DNA from: Chionis minor
Taxonomy: Eukaryota > Chordata > Aves > Charadriiformes > Chionididae
Length of the DNA stretch: 64,000 bases
Reading direction: 5' to 3'
NCBI GenBank assembly: GCA_013398295.1
Contig: VZSF01001524.1
Span: 1,707,186 to 1,771,185, forward strand
Shown: one piece after another, positions 12,425 to 23,048 of the stretch
How the letters are laid out: every line of letters begins with the position of its first letter
How positions within the stretch are numbered: the stretch's first letter is position 1
Position numbers and translations under genes: made by a program
Notes under the pieces: generated by a model
Seen by the model: the letters and a program-made list of their open reading frames with translations, nothing else
The model's database searches: none
What the model was told of the DNA's origin: nothing

Positions 12425-12867
12425 GCTATCATATTTTACTGTATTGATATTTCTTGTGCATTAGCCACCAGTGTGGCTGGTGGTAACTGGAGTAACTGCA
12501 GGTCCCCATCCTGAAAGGTGCTGTGCTCATGCAAGGTGTTCAGTAGGAACATGCCTTTATAAATGTGTGAGAATTGAGAATGCTCCACACCTTAAAGTCA
12601 AACCTATTTTTGGGGCTTTGCCCACTTTCATCAAGAGGAAAAAATTCTGCTGTGGATTCTTTGGCACACTGGCCTCAAAAGATGTGAATGTCTGATATAA
12701 GATAAGACACAAGCTGAAAAGTCAGTGACAATTTTTTGACACTTTTTTTTTTTTTTAAACTGAGGGAGGAAAAAAAAAGTTGAAATGAAAGGAATGAGTA
12801 AATACCTGTATCCACATGATAGAATCTGTATTTGCATATCAAGTTTATTTTATGTTGAAGTTGATTT
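12425..12867 (-). repeat. Right arm of a large inverted repeat
   Basis: Reverse complement partner of 10,834-11,258. Positions 12,437-12,697 read identically to the other arm. The right arm alone has a 5-base tandem insertion (TAAGA, near 12,700) and a short duplicated block near 12,724-12,742 (GACA...TTTTTTGACAC). It also has a longer T run (12,743-12,756) and an A/G difference in the purine tract near 12,768. The outer end, near AAGTTTATTTTATGTTGAAG (12,841-12,860), still matches with scattered mismatches and decays after GTTGATT at about 12,867. Confidence 0.9.
12471..12695 (+). other. 74-codon open frame in right repeat arm, coding status doubtful
   Basis: Same frame and same predicted peptide as 11,212-10,988 on the other strand. 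Both the start codon and the stop are preserved. Because the arms are identical at the DNA level here, this says nothing by itself about selection on a protein. No transcription signals are recognised. Confidence 0.2.
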
Positions 12868-13654
12868 AAATTTTCATTATGTTGAAGGCATAACAGCATT
12901 GAACAGGCTGTTGGAAGGAACTTTAAGAGTTTTGGAAACTTGGCAGGAAACACGTGGCCTTTGGGAGCTGGGCAGGTGTCACAAGCATTTGGGGTTGTGT
13001 AATAGGCACATTAATTGTATACCGCTGGGAAAATGATCTGCTGTCAAATACCTGAGAGTTTCAGTGACAGCCTGGTCCTCCCACTTTAGGCTTCAGAGTT
13101 CTCTGACCATCAAAATAAGTTAAATAGTCAAATTCCTGTGATCTGCTGCTCCCTACAGTTGACGCGTTCAGGAGGGTACTGCTGCCTTTGCTGGAAGTGC
13201 TCATATTTTAAGAACAGTTTTCAAAATTAAGCATATAAAGTTTTTTTTGAAAATAATCTATTTTGATGGTCGTCCCTTAGGAAAAAAATCTACAGCAGGT
13301 TCTTTTGGCTATACAAATGAAAAATATACTGGACTTCAATTTAGAATATAACTATAAAAGAAGAAAACAAGATTTTCCCTAAAGTTTTCTTTTGCACACT
13401 ACAAAACGGAATTTCCCTGAATTGCCCTTCTAGGTATATTTACTGTTTACAGAGTGGATGTTAAAAGGCAGAGATATTTGAGATCTTACTTGATTCATAA
13501 TTGTGGTATGACAGCGCTGCCCTTGGAGCAAGGATTTATCTAAACTGAATCTAGTGTAAAAAACATCTTAATTTCCTGCGCTGGAGGTATACATAACCCG
13601 TGTGTCTAAATGAGAGAAAAGTAATAGCTGAGCACTGCTGAATTTCTCATTTCC
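12868..13654. other. Noncoding stretch, no gene seen
   Basis: AT-rich DNA with an isolated CACGTG at about 12,952. No repeat family or exon is recognised. Confidence 0.55.
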
Positions 13655-13880
13655 CCCCCTGTGCTCTGCAGAGCGACTTGCCTGCCGCTCTGGACCGCAG
13701 CATTTGCCGCTAGAGGCCCTTCGGTGCGCAGGGGATGCAGCGCAGGCGTTGCACAGCTGCTGCGCCTACGGTCGTGGGCCGAAGTTGCGCTCGTGGAAAA
13801 GAGTTGCAAAGTTTCCATTATTGTAATTGATGTCACAGCAGGTCTGAGGGTCAAAGACAAAGTCTCTAGGCAACCAGAAT
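13655..13880. promoter_or_regulatory. Compact CpG cluster with CRE-like and X-box-like sites
   Basis: Between about 13,672 and 13,800 CpG dinucleotides occur roughly every 10 bases, in marked contrast to the CpG-poor surroundings. Just downstream, TGATGTCA at 13,828-13,835 is a one-base variant of the CRE. GTCTCT-A-GGCAAC at 13,862-13,874, read on the minus strand, fits the RFX X-box rule RYYRYY-N-RRNRAC. A good splice-acceptor-like pyrimidine tract ending in CAG lies immediately before the cluster (AG at 13,670-13,671). The block could be a small promoter or enhancer, or an untranslated exon. Frames on both strands (13,661-13,921 plus and 13,911-13,606 minus) are open but unfamiliar. Retention of CpG in bird DNA usually points to an unmethylated, hence regulatory, element. 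That step is inference. Confidence 0.4.
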
Positions 13881-14849
13881 CAAGAAGCAGTGTTATTTTA
13901 CATATATTCACAATAACGTAACTGCTGAAACCAAGATGAACATTTTTGCTTTACTCTAAAGCCGAAGTTCTCAACCTGTACCTCCTTAGGTGTTCTGGCA
14001 CAGAGAACTACATGCTTCATTTATAAGAATTTCAGTGATATTTAAACATGTTTAAGTGATGCTGGAAAAGTCATGCTATTCTGACTAGAATGCTAACAAT
14101 TTTGGGGTTTTTTTGGGGGACCAATTTTTATTTTGGCAATGAAATACAATCATTCATTACCATTTTATTTTTATTTATAGCAGATAAAACATTAAACACT
14201 TTTCTGCTGTAATAGGATATATTTTTGAGAGTGTTCTGTGCATAACATGCCCTCAAATGTTTCAGATCAAAGTCTATAAACCTAATGTCTTTCAACATTA
14301 AGGATTACAGATAAGCTGGAGCCACTGTGCACTTACAAAAAGCGATTTCATTAGACCTGAACAGATCACATCACAAATTAGATTTATAGAGGGGCAGAGT
14401 ACCAGCACTCTGGCAAACATGTCCATATTAAATTTGCAGACCTGAAAGCTGATATATTTTTTAAAATAGCTATCATGTAGGTCTAATATTTCTTCATATA
14501 TGTAAAATATGATTAATTTAAAATTAAGTTGCTCAATAACAACTTCATAATCTGTTATTGTTGTGCACAACCTCAACATACTACCTATACAATGACTTCA
14601 GAGATAAGCATCCAACTAAGTGAAATAAATGAAGGTCCAAGGGTATCGGAATTATATTTATTAGGAAATTTGAATAGACTTCTCACTTGTGAAACGATAC
14701 AGTACACACTTAGCATTCTGTCCTAATTTATTCATTTTTAATAAAAACCACAAATACAAAGGAGGAGACCTGTGGACTCTTGAGCTAAAATTGCAGTTTG
14801 AGAGAGGTTGTCCAGTGGCAGGGCTCAGCTTTAACTTTGTGCTGAGGAG
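13881..14849. other. AT-rich noncoding stretch, no gene seen
   Basis: No gene or repeat family is recognised. The frame at 14,298-14,579 (minus) is an AT-rich translation with no motif. Confidence 0.55.
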
Positions 14850-15405
14850 AAAATCGGTTTGAAGGACTGGTGGCGTCAGTCGCTGGGACCTGGGGAGCAG
14901 GACAGGCTGCCTCTGGGAGAACCCCTCCTGGCTCCATCACCTGGCCCACTCTCTCCATCAGGCAGGGACCCGGGCTGGGTGACCGCAGGGCAGCTGTGGC
15001 AGCAGCTCTTCGTGGCGGTGCATTGCTGCACATGTTTTCTTGTTGCTGGCATCACAGCCCTGTGGCTCTGTGGGGAGCACTGGGGAAACGTGGCCTTGCT
15101 GCTGCTGCCTCCTGACATCCCACATCTCCACGTTTGCAGGGAATGTGGGAGCCTGCTTCTTGCTACCTGTTGACGTAGTACTCGGTCACACCAGCCCTCA
15201 TCCTCTCCCAGGCACCATGCTCACATACATACATGGAAAAATATTGCAAAAGAGGGTAGTGTTAAGATGATTATCGGGAGGGCATTTGCTGGACTCGGTC
15301 ATGTTTCCTGCCTCAGTGGGAAGAAGGACTGCACGAATCAGGAGAGTAGCATCACCCGCGGCTGCTGTGCGTGCCTGCAGGAGTGCCTGAGGTTGCATCC
15401 ACACC
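14850..15405. other. GC-richer pocket with overlapping open frames
   Basis: A GC-rich segment where frames are open in four reading frames at once: 14,859-15,173 and 14,870-15,115 plus, 15,118-14,876 and 15,033-14,785 minus. Simultaneous openness on both strands reflects composition rather than coding. A run of leucine, valine and alanine codons in the 104-codon plus frame looks membrane-like but is not convincing. It could be an old LTR or a regulatory element. I cannot name a family. Confidence 0.3.
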
Positions 15406-16580
15406 TGTGAGATGGCAAGTGTGTTGTCTTAAAACATCATTCTGTGGTAAAGCTGTTGCCCTCATGGAATACAGCATTTCCTAACTAGAAATGACAGTTT
15501 TCTCCCTCTGAATTTTTAGGCCTTTACCCATTTCAGGAGAATACTGTTAAATTATATCAGGTTTTTCAGGAAGAACCTGTTTCCAGAGAAGGAATCACCT
15601 TGTACTATTTTAGACATCTGTGACTTAAGACTTTTATTCTGCATTTTATACTGAGGTCAGCCATAGAAAAAATTACTCTTGAAATGAGTCATGGGTTTTC
15701 ACAAGGAAAGCAATTAATCACTGGACCACCCTGACATGGGTTGTGGTAGATTTTTCATCACTAGAATTTTCTATCAAGGTATAACGTTTTCATAAAAGAC
15801 ATGCACTTATTCCAACAAGAATTAACTTGGGAATGTCCTATAACCTGTGCTGCACAGAAGATCTGTCTCAGTTACTACAGTGGTCTCTTCTGGCCTCATG
15901 ATTTATGAATGTATATGTATGCATATATTTGCTTCAGTAGTTATTTTAAAAGTTTAATGTTTGTATTTGCAGTGTTTTCTTTCATAAAATTAAACCTTTT
16001 GTGGTGATGGCACAAGTCATGTTTCCCTAAAAGCAAACAGCATAGAAACAATTATTGTCTTTGGCTACTTTGAGGCTAAATAAATAAATCTTTTAATTAA
16101 ATCTAAAGGATTAATGAATGTAAAAGGGAATAAGAACAAACATATAAGCAATTTAAAAAGATCATAAATACAGCCAGCTAACTTCAAAACATAACACAAA
16201 GGCCAAAAAAGTGGCTTAAGTTTTAAAAATGCAAGTTACACAAAACAAAAATAGCCCCCTACAACTTTCCAATATTAAATTAATTAAACATTTTTAATTA
16301 TGCCATGAAACTTAGCGAATACTAAAATCTGACACAAGCTGTAGCGTGCTTCAGATAATACTTTGTTGCTCACTACAGATAGTGGTGAACTAAATGCAGT
16401 TTAATATAAACATATATGTATATACACATGAAGAATCACCTTAGAAAAAAAGATTAAGTCATTCTCCTAGGAAGTAATTTGATAATTTCCAAGGTAAACT
16501 TAATGTTTATTTTTTTAAAAAAAAGAGACCAACAAAAAACCTAACCAAACAACTATATGTCTATAAACATAAATTTTATA
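15406..16580. other. AT-rich noncoding stretch, no gene seen
   Basis: Low-GC DNA with ordinary AT tracts. No repeat family or exon is recognised. Confidence 0.55.
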
Positions 16581-17190
16581 AAGTTGACAACCTGTGCAGA
16601 CAGCCTGTGGCTGTTGTGAACGCTTTCCTCCAGGTGAAGAGTAGGCATGGGAAACAAAGTTTGGCACTGGTCTGTAACTGTCTTTTGGGTTGGATGCCCT
16701 GTCCCTGGAAGCAGGAGGGGGCAACCCCTCTCTGGGATGTGACTATCTGCCATCTCTCTCTCCTGCTCTAACAATGTGATTGTAAACCAGATAGCGGGGA
16801 GGTTTACAAAGTCTGCTGTTGCTGAGCTTGATAAACTAAACCTCCCCTGGGAAGTGCCATGTGCATTCAACGCATGTCGCCCAGCGTCCTGACCTCGGGA
16901 TCCCACACGTACACATGCAGAAGCACTTCACAGAGAGACGTGGGGTGGTGATGGCGCTCTGCTTTCACTTGGGCTCTGGCAGAGCCCCGCTGCCCCTGGG
17001 GGCAGCCTGTGACCAACGCTGGTCAAGACCAGAGGCCTGCCAGGAGGGTTTTGTCCAGAAACTGCCCGCCAGACTTGGAAGCAGGTGCTCAGCTGGTGTA
17101 AGACACCGACAAGTGACATTGCTTTCTGGCTGCCTGAGGGTCTGCCTACCATTCAGGAGCACTCAAAGGCTTTCCAAGACGCTTATCAAC
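16580..17190. other. GC-richer pocket with unassigned open frames
   Basis: Composition rises, particularly 16,860-17,160. A 122-codon plus frame (16,861-17,229) and a 117-codon minus frame (16,906-16,553) are open, and two further minus frames overlap the plus one. None has a recognisable domain, and the overlap in several frames suggests composition. An unrecognised repeat or a noncoding exon is possible. Confidence 0.25.
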
Positions 17191-19771
17191 CTCCCTTACC
17201 CTTTAAGTGAAGAACGTTTTTGGCAGTAGGGTGTGGGTCGAGCTTTCAAACCACTCTTCAAGGGTTCAGTATTCTGTCTTAATGGAAAAGATTAGTTACA
17301 CTGTAGTTAATACCGCTATATTTACTGCTGAGGTGTGGATTGATAGGGACTGTGTAGGGACCAAAGGAAGCTGTGTTTTCCAGCTTTCCTTGCTCGTTTG
17401 TTATCTCTCCATCATTTACTTTCAATTAAAAGATTAATGGTAGTTTAGTTCAACCCCTATGGTATGAAGTTCCTGCTTCTCCAATTGCAGTTGAGGAGAG
17501 AGTAGGGATAAAGAAATAATCTTGTAGGCTTGGAGAAGAAATAGCTATCTTCTAGCAAGTGATCTTTCCTCTGAACTCTGCCATGGCCACTAAAGTTTAC
17601 TGTGAAATGTGCCAAGAAGAAAATGAAAATTAATGTTTGTATCTCAGCGTAACCTGCCGCATTTTAAGGGTTTAATTGAAGCTCATTAGTTGCCAATGTA
17701 TATACTTATTTCTTTCAGCAGAAATAACATTCCCTTAAAGTGAATATTTGGCTAGTAATACAGGCTTGCCTCTGAGAGCAAATCCTCTGAAGGAGCTGCA
17801 GATCACACCACACAGGCAAGCAGCTGCACATAGAAGGGTTATTTTCTCGGGCTTTCTTTTGCCTTTTTAATCCTCTTATTCTCTTCTTTGCAGAATAGTG
17901 GGGTTTTTTACAGCTACAGAATGGTTCTTTCTTTATAGGATATATGATTGTTTCTTGGAAAAGGATGTTATCCTTGCAAGTTGCCCAGGCCAGTTTACAA
18001 GTAATATGAGTAATGTGGGTTTAAAGCCTCAGAACTAATTTGGTAAATTTAGTCTTAGCAGGCCACCTAAAATTGGGCTAGTTAATTGGTGGAACTGTTT
18101 CCATGGCCTTATTATATACAATGGGGCTGCTGCATCTCTCTACTGTGGTAGTTTAGACAGATTTGAAGGAATATAGTGGTCAGCTGTAGTTTTTGTAAGA
18201 CATGCAGCTGTAGATACAATGGGAAATGCTTTCACTGACTTTCTCAAACTGCTTCCTAGGAAGCATAGTCACATTAGTTAAATTTAACATATCAATAGTA
18301 GCTCTTATTTGCTCAATGGCAGGCAATTGAAGCACTATTTTCACTGTTTGGCATTAAGATTCTAAAAACACTTATTTCCTTTATTTATCTTACTCATAAA
18401 ACTGTGTTCATTCTTTAAGGCTGCTTATGTTGGTTTCACAGTCATAAGCTTAGAAACCAAATTCTCCATGACAACATGGGTGGCATTCAGGTACCTAAAC
18501 ACTCAAGTGACTTTAGGTGTTCATTAGTGACACTAGACCCCTTCCTTTCAAATAATTCACTCACTTCCCAGGATAAAGTATTAGAGTATGTCATTTTAAT
18601 AGAAATATTAATTGGGGGGGGAAGAATAACCAACCGAACAAAAAAACTGCAAAGCAGTATCATTATTCCAGTCTCAGCTCAGTGTAACTGGAAAATAGCA
18701 GCACATTGCAGAACAGAGGTTCTCAGAATTATGCAGAAACTACACAGAAGCTATCAGGAAAGCTTAAATTAATGATGTCCTGTTGAAAAGTGTCTTTTCT
18801 TAGAGTGCACTTATGGAACAACTCATCACGCTGGAAAAAAATAAAACAAGAGGGCAAGATGATAGCCAAAGATATGTTCAGCTGTGGGATGATTCACAGA
18901 ATAGTTTAAATTCACACTTTATCTGACACTCCTCATTTTTGATGCTGGTCTTTGTGCATTAACCCCTTTGGGCAGTCATTCATGCACATTTGCAGAGTGA
19001 ATAAGACAATGTCTGCATGTTTTCAGATTTAAAAGCAATCCATGTAATCTCATTCAAAATGCCATTTTCAGCAGAGATTAGTGATTAGCTTGCTTCATTT
19101 TAAAATAAATTGAAATTTATTTGAATAATGATATCATGAAACTAAAGATTATGACCCGAATAGCTCATTGCATGTGTTCTTTCTTCTTTCAAGAGCATAG
19201 GAGCCTGTATTATTTTAAATATTCCCTACCCATTGTTGGACTTTCTGCTGAGACTCCACTGGACTCTCTCCCTTTAAGCCAGTGAACCTAAGTCCCACGT
19301 CTTCCTTTTGATTAAAATGAGATTAATCCACTTTTAAACTCATGATTTCCGTATGCCAATCTGTCAAAAAAAAGCTGCCATTAACTTCATAAATAAAGTA
19401 GCTTCTATATCACATTTTCTCCACCTTTCCCACAGTAAAGATGGAGCTGGGAGAAAGAGACTGTTGCTAGGATTCTCCATCAGGATATGGAAACTATGAA
19501 TTACTGAACAGAACAAAAAGACCACGCTTAAGGCAGACTTGTTTTCTATTTCATCGTGGCTAATAGTCATCGAAACCAGTGTTAAAAAAAGTCTAAATAG
19601 GGCTTAAGGTGGATAATAACTCCCCTGAAAAAGTCAGCAGTTGCCTCGCAGAGCTGCAACTGAAATCCTGTACAAAACTGTAGGGGGAATTCCCAATGCA
19701 GACTCATAGGGGGATGCCCTCCAATACAGTTTATTTGTCCAACAAAATACAGATCTGGATATTTAAAAGAT
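17191..19771. other. AT-rich noncoding stretch, no gene seen
   Basis: No gene, transposon or structured repeat is recognised. The frame at 18,476-18,772 (plus, 98 codons) has no motif. Confidence 0.55.
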
Positions 19772-19826
19772 AACAACAACAACAACAATGACAACAACAA
19801 CAACAATAATAATAATAATAAAAAAT
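19772..19826. repeat. Compound (AAC)n-(AAT)n microsatellite
   Basis: AAC units interrupted once by a TG (near 19,789-19,790) pass into AAT units (about 19,805-19,821) and a short A run. On the other strand this makes the leucine- and serine-rich artefact frame at 19,860-19,582. Confidence 0.93.
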
Positions 19827-20865
19827 ATTCCTCTACAAACCCCATAAATGTACATCCCACTTGTTAAATATGTCCCTAAGTGATGACTTTCCATTTGAGT
19901 GCAGCAATGTCAGTGGACACTGGTCTTGGGAGTGGTGGTTCCCAGCCTGGGTTCAGTCAATGAGCTACTCTGAAATGGTCCATGTCCTACTAGTGACATC
20001 TGTGCAACAGTTGTTCTCTTCTCCCTTTCAATTAAGATTGTGAAAAGATTCACTAGGATCTTTTGGGCAGAGACCACAAAGATTGTGCAGTGAGAGAAGA
20101 GGGGGAGGAGGCACCTTTACACAGTGGCAAGACATTTACCATGCCACTTAGAAATTGTACTGACTGAAAAAAAGTGCATTTCTCTTTTAGCCTGGCAATC
20201 AATTTACATGCCTCAGACAAAACTAAGACATGCAGGGGCTGACTCATTTATCATTTATGGAAAACTGAAGTGGTTCTTTGGTCAAAAGTGAAAATGCTTC
20301 CATGCTGGGAGGCAGCTTGCACACCTTTTGCTTCTTCCTCAGTGGCCTGGAGCCCAGCCATTGTTTCTGTCAGGGCTGAAATGCACTGACAAAGCTCTTT
20401 CCTCCTGCTTCCATCTCTCATGTCGTGTGCTTACTTCATCCCTGGCATCTGCATGGAAACACTCAGGTTCAAAAAGCTGGTCTTTCTTATGCCCAGTCTC
20501 CATCTGCAATCATTGTGGCAGCACAGGGCGATGCTGCAGGGGACCGAGCACAGAGACCCTTAACCTTTAACCGGTGTGAGCCAGGTTATCCGTACCGCGC
20601 AGTCGTATGCTGTGCTGCAGAGCTGCTGACACGGGCCTGAGGTCAAAAGAGTGAAACTGAAGTTTCAGTGAGGGAATGGCCTTCCCTCCTCACTTGGCTG
20701 GGCTGGACTGCAGCCCCAGTGCAGCCATCCCACTGCAGCTTTCGGAGCTGATGCAGCCAGTGTCAGCTTGTGCGTCTTTCCTTCAGCCTTCACTTCACTA
20801 ATATTTCAGTATTTTTTGATCATCACCTGCTTTCTTATGAAAAGAAGGTAGATTGTTAAACAGTT
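19827..20865. other. Noncoding stretch with a slightly GC-richer section
   Basis: From about 20,300 to 20,760 the composition is nearer balanced, with a few CpG around 20,570-20,610. The frames at 20,328-20,570 and 20,425-20,640 (plus) are unfamiliar and overlap. No gene is supported. Confidence 0.45.
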
Positions 20866-20874
20866 TCTATTAGC

Positions 20875-21050
20875 TTTGCACTCAGTAATCACTCCAGTTC
20901 CTTCTTTATTAGTAAAATGGGGTAATACCATTTAGTCATGCTCCCATACTGCTTTATAGTCTGGAAATATGAAACGTTAAACATGCATGGAGCAGTATTA
21001 ACCTTGTAAGCTCATCTGGGCAAGGATTGCATCCAGCTCTGTTTATCATA
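20875..21050 (+). repeat. Possible MIR-like ancient SINE relic
   Basis: TTAGTAAAATGGGGTAATACC (about 20,909-20,929) resembles the MIR core phrase TGTAAAATGGG-ATAATA. About 80 bases later TGTAAGCTCATCTGGGCAAG (21,005-21,024) resembles TGTAAGCTCTTTGGGGCAGG, a phrase seen in the tails of amniote SINEs. The alignment is from memory and degraded. Confidence 0.35.
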
Positions 21051-22920
21051 AAAATAACATTTTTCTTAAAAGGGATTAAAGTTCCTTGAGTGCCATCCTC
21101 CCCTGCCAAAGCAAACCCATAAAAGTAAAGAGATGCCAAGCAATGGGACGTTTCTTACTGATATCCTCTCACGGCATGTTTTCCTTGATAATGATAGATT
21201 ACATCTTTTCAAGGAATTTTTGCCTTCCACAGATAAAGAAACAGAGCACCCTGAACATGTTAATCACTTTTGCTGGCTATTACAAACTCTGCCTTAAAAC
21301 CTCAAAAATGCCAGTGAATACCAAGTCCTGACAGATGGTTGCAGGCTGTGTGCAGTGTGTTTATCTGAGGATGAAGTATGAAGTCATATGTACGTGTGTA
21401 TGTCTGTGATGTATCTTCACTGGGGGCTTCTTGCTCACCCTTTAAATATCAGCTTATTGAGTGATAAATGAAGTAGAATAAGGAATTTGCCTGGCTGTTT
21501 TCATTAAAAATTGTGTCCCTTTCATAATTATTCCATCCATTTTTTCTCTTTGTAGGTTGCTGTGTTCTGAACTCAGGGTGAAATATATGAGCACAGGGAT
21601 ATATTTAAATGCAAAAAGGAGGCTCCAGACAAGGTTTAGGTCTTCAAAGTACAAGACAAATGGTTAGAAATTTGCACAGCCACTAAAACAGTTAAGTCTT
21701 GCTCCTGTTCATGTCTGCTAGAGCTCTGTATGCCTGCTCTGCTAAAAGGTGGAATACTGAGGATATCCACAACTGCATTAAAAATATATTTTGCTAATAT
21801 GTACACTATGAACTATCATATCAGGACATAAACAGAGCACCGAATGGAACTGCCAAAAATAAGAGCTGCTTTTTATTAACCGCTAACAGGATAGTTGCCA
21901 AAAACAGAAGTCATAATCATATGAGAGAACTTCAGCTCTCCTGTAAATTGATAGTGGTATTCTTTTTCTTTTTAGGTTTTTGTTTCTATGAGTTTGTAGC
22001 ACAAATTACTGCACTTTCATGGTGCTGTGTGCCATACAATGAATCTTCTTAAATGAGAAATGAGAAGAAACCCCACTTTTTACTGAAAGAGGACTTGGAA
22101 TACTCCAGCCTGTCCACATCCCTTGCCTTGCAAATGATTGATATCGCTGTGGTTTTCGTGCAGTGAAATAATCACTTATGGAAGAAAATCAACTCTGTCT
22201 AAAGAAACACGGTCTGAAATGATCATGGCGTAAATAATACTGTGTTTGTCATCAAGTGTGACTGGGAAAAGGTCATGTTATGCCAAGATTTACCGTAAAT
22301 TTTCAGGAACAGGATGGGTTTGGATTTACAGTTGGCAAGCTTGACAAAGCTTGGAAAACTAAGGGTAGGAAGCCACCCTTAGGTTGCACAGGTGAGGGCT
22401 GACACAGACTAGTGATGAAGATTTTCTGATCAAAACTTTTCTGAAAAAGCAAGATTGTGTTCTCTTGAGGAAAGAAGTGTATTATGTTCTCATTGTAATC
22501 AATGCTTAAGTTACTGTTATGAGGTAGACTTAATCTGGACTGCAATGTAGTTACTGAAATATTTCCTTGTGAAAGGAAAGAATGTCTTGTAGTAGTGAGT
22601 GTTAACCTTCTTCAAACACTGTACTAGCCTCATTTTGTTCTGTGCTTCTAATTGTATATTCTCCAAATGGTGACACCTAACTTTGCAGATCTCTTGTCAT
22701 CCTGAGGAGCAAGGTGTTACTGATAGAATTAAACCCCTGTTCATTAACGTAGAAACTTCACACCTGCATTCTGAAAATACAGCCCATTGCAGGATGTGGA
22801 AGCACCGTTACAGGACACTACTGCATGTTGCCATCCCTGGCTCACTTTTCTAAATATGCAGGTGAGTCCCATTACACTCCAAAGTCAAGTGTCAATCTGT
22901 ATTCAAACATTTCCTTTGTT
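21051..22920. other. AT-rich noncoding stretch, no gene seen
   Basis: No gene or repeat family is recognised. Open frames are short and motif-free. Confidence 0.55.
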
Positions 22921-23048
22921 AACAAAAAAAAAAAAAAAAAGAAAAAAGAAAAAAAAAAGACAAACTGCTGTATGAGGGCATAAAAGAAGTGCTGATAAGA
23001 TTGACAAAAAAAGACTTGTGTGTTTTGGGTTTGGTTTTTTTTTTTTTT
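22921..23048. repeat. Facing poly-A and poly-T tracts
   Basis: An A-rich tract (22,921-22,959, broken only by single C and G bases) is followed 75 bp later by T14 (23,035-23,048). The two could pair as a hairpin stem. The lysine-rich and phenylalanine-rich frames over them are artefacts. Confidence 0.85.

Noticed and set aside
13965..14000. hAT/Charlie-like terminal phrase GAAGTTCTCAACCTGTACCT
   Set aside because: Only one end is recognisable. No matching inverted end or 8-bp target duplication was found.
14859..15173. 104-codon GC-rich frame as a possible secreted or membrane protein
   Set aside because: At least three other frames are open over the same bases on both strands, so openness reflects GC content.
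19582..19860. Leucine-rich frame on the minus strand
   Set aside because: The leucine run is the translated AAC/AAT microsatellite.
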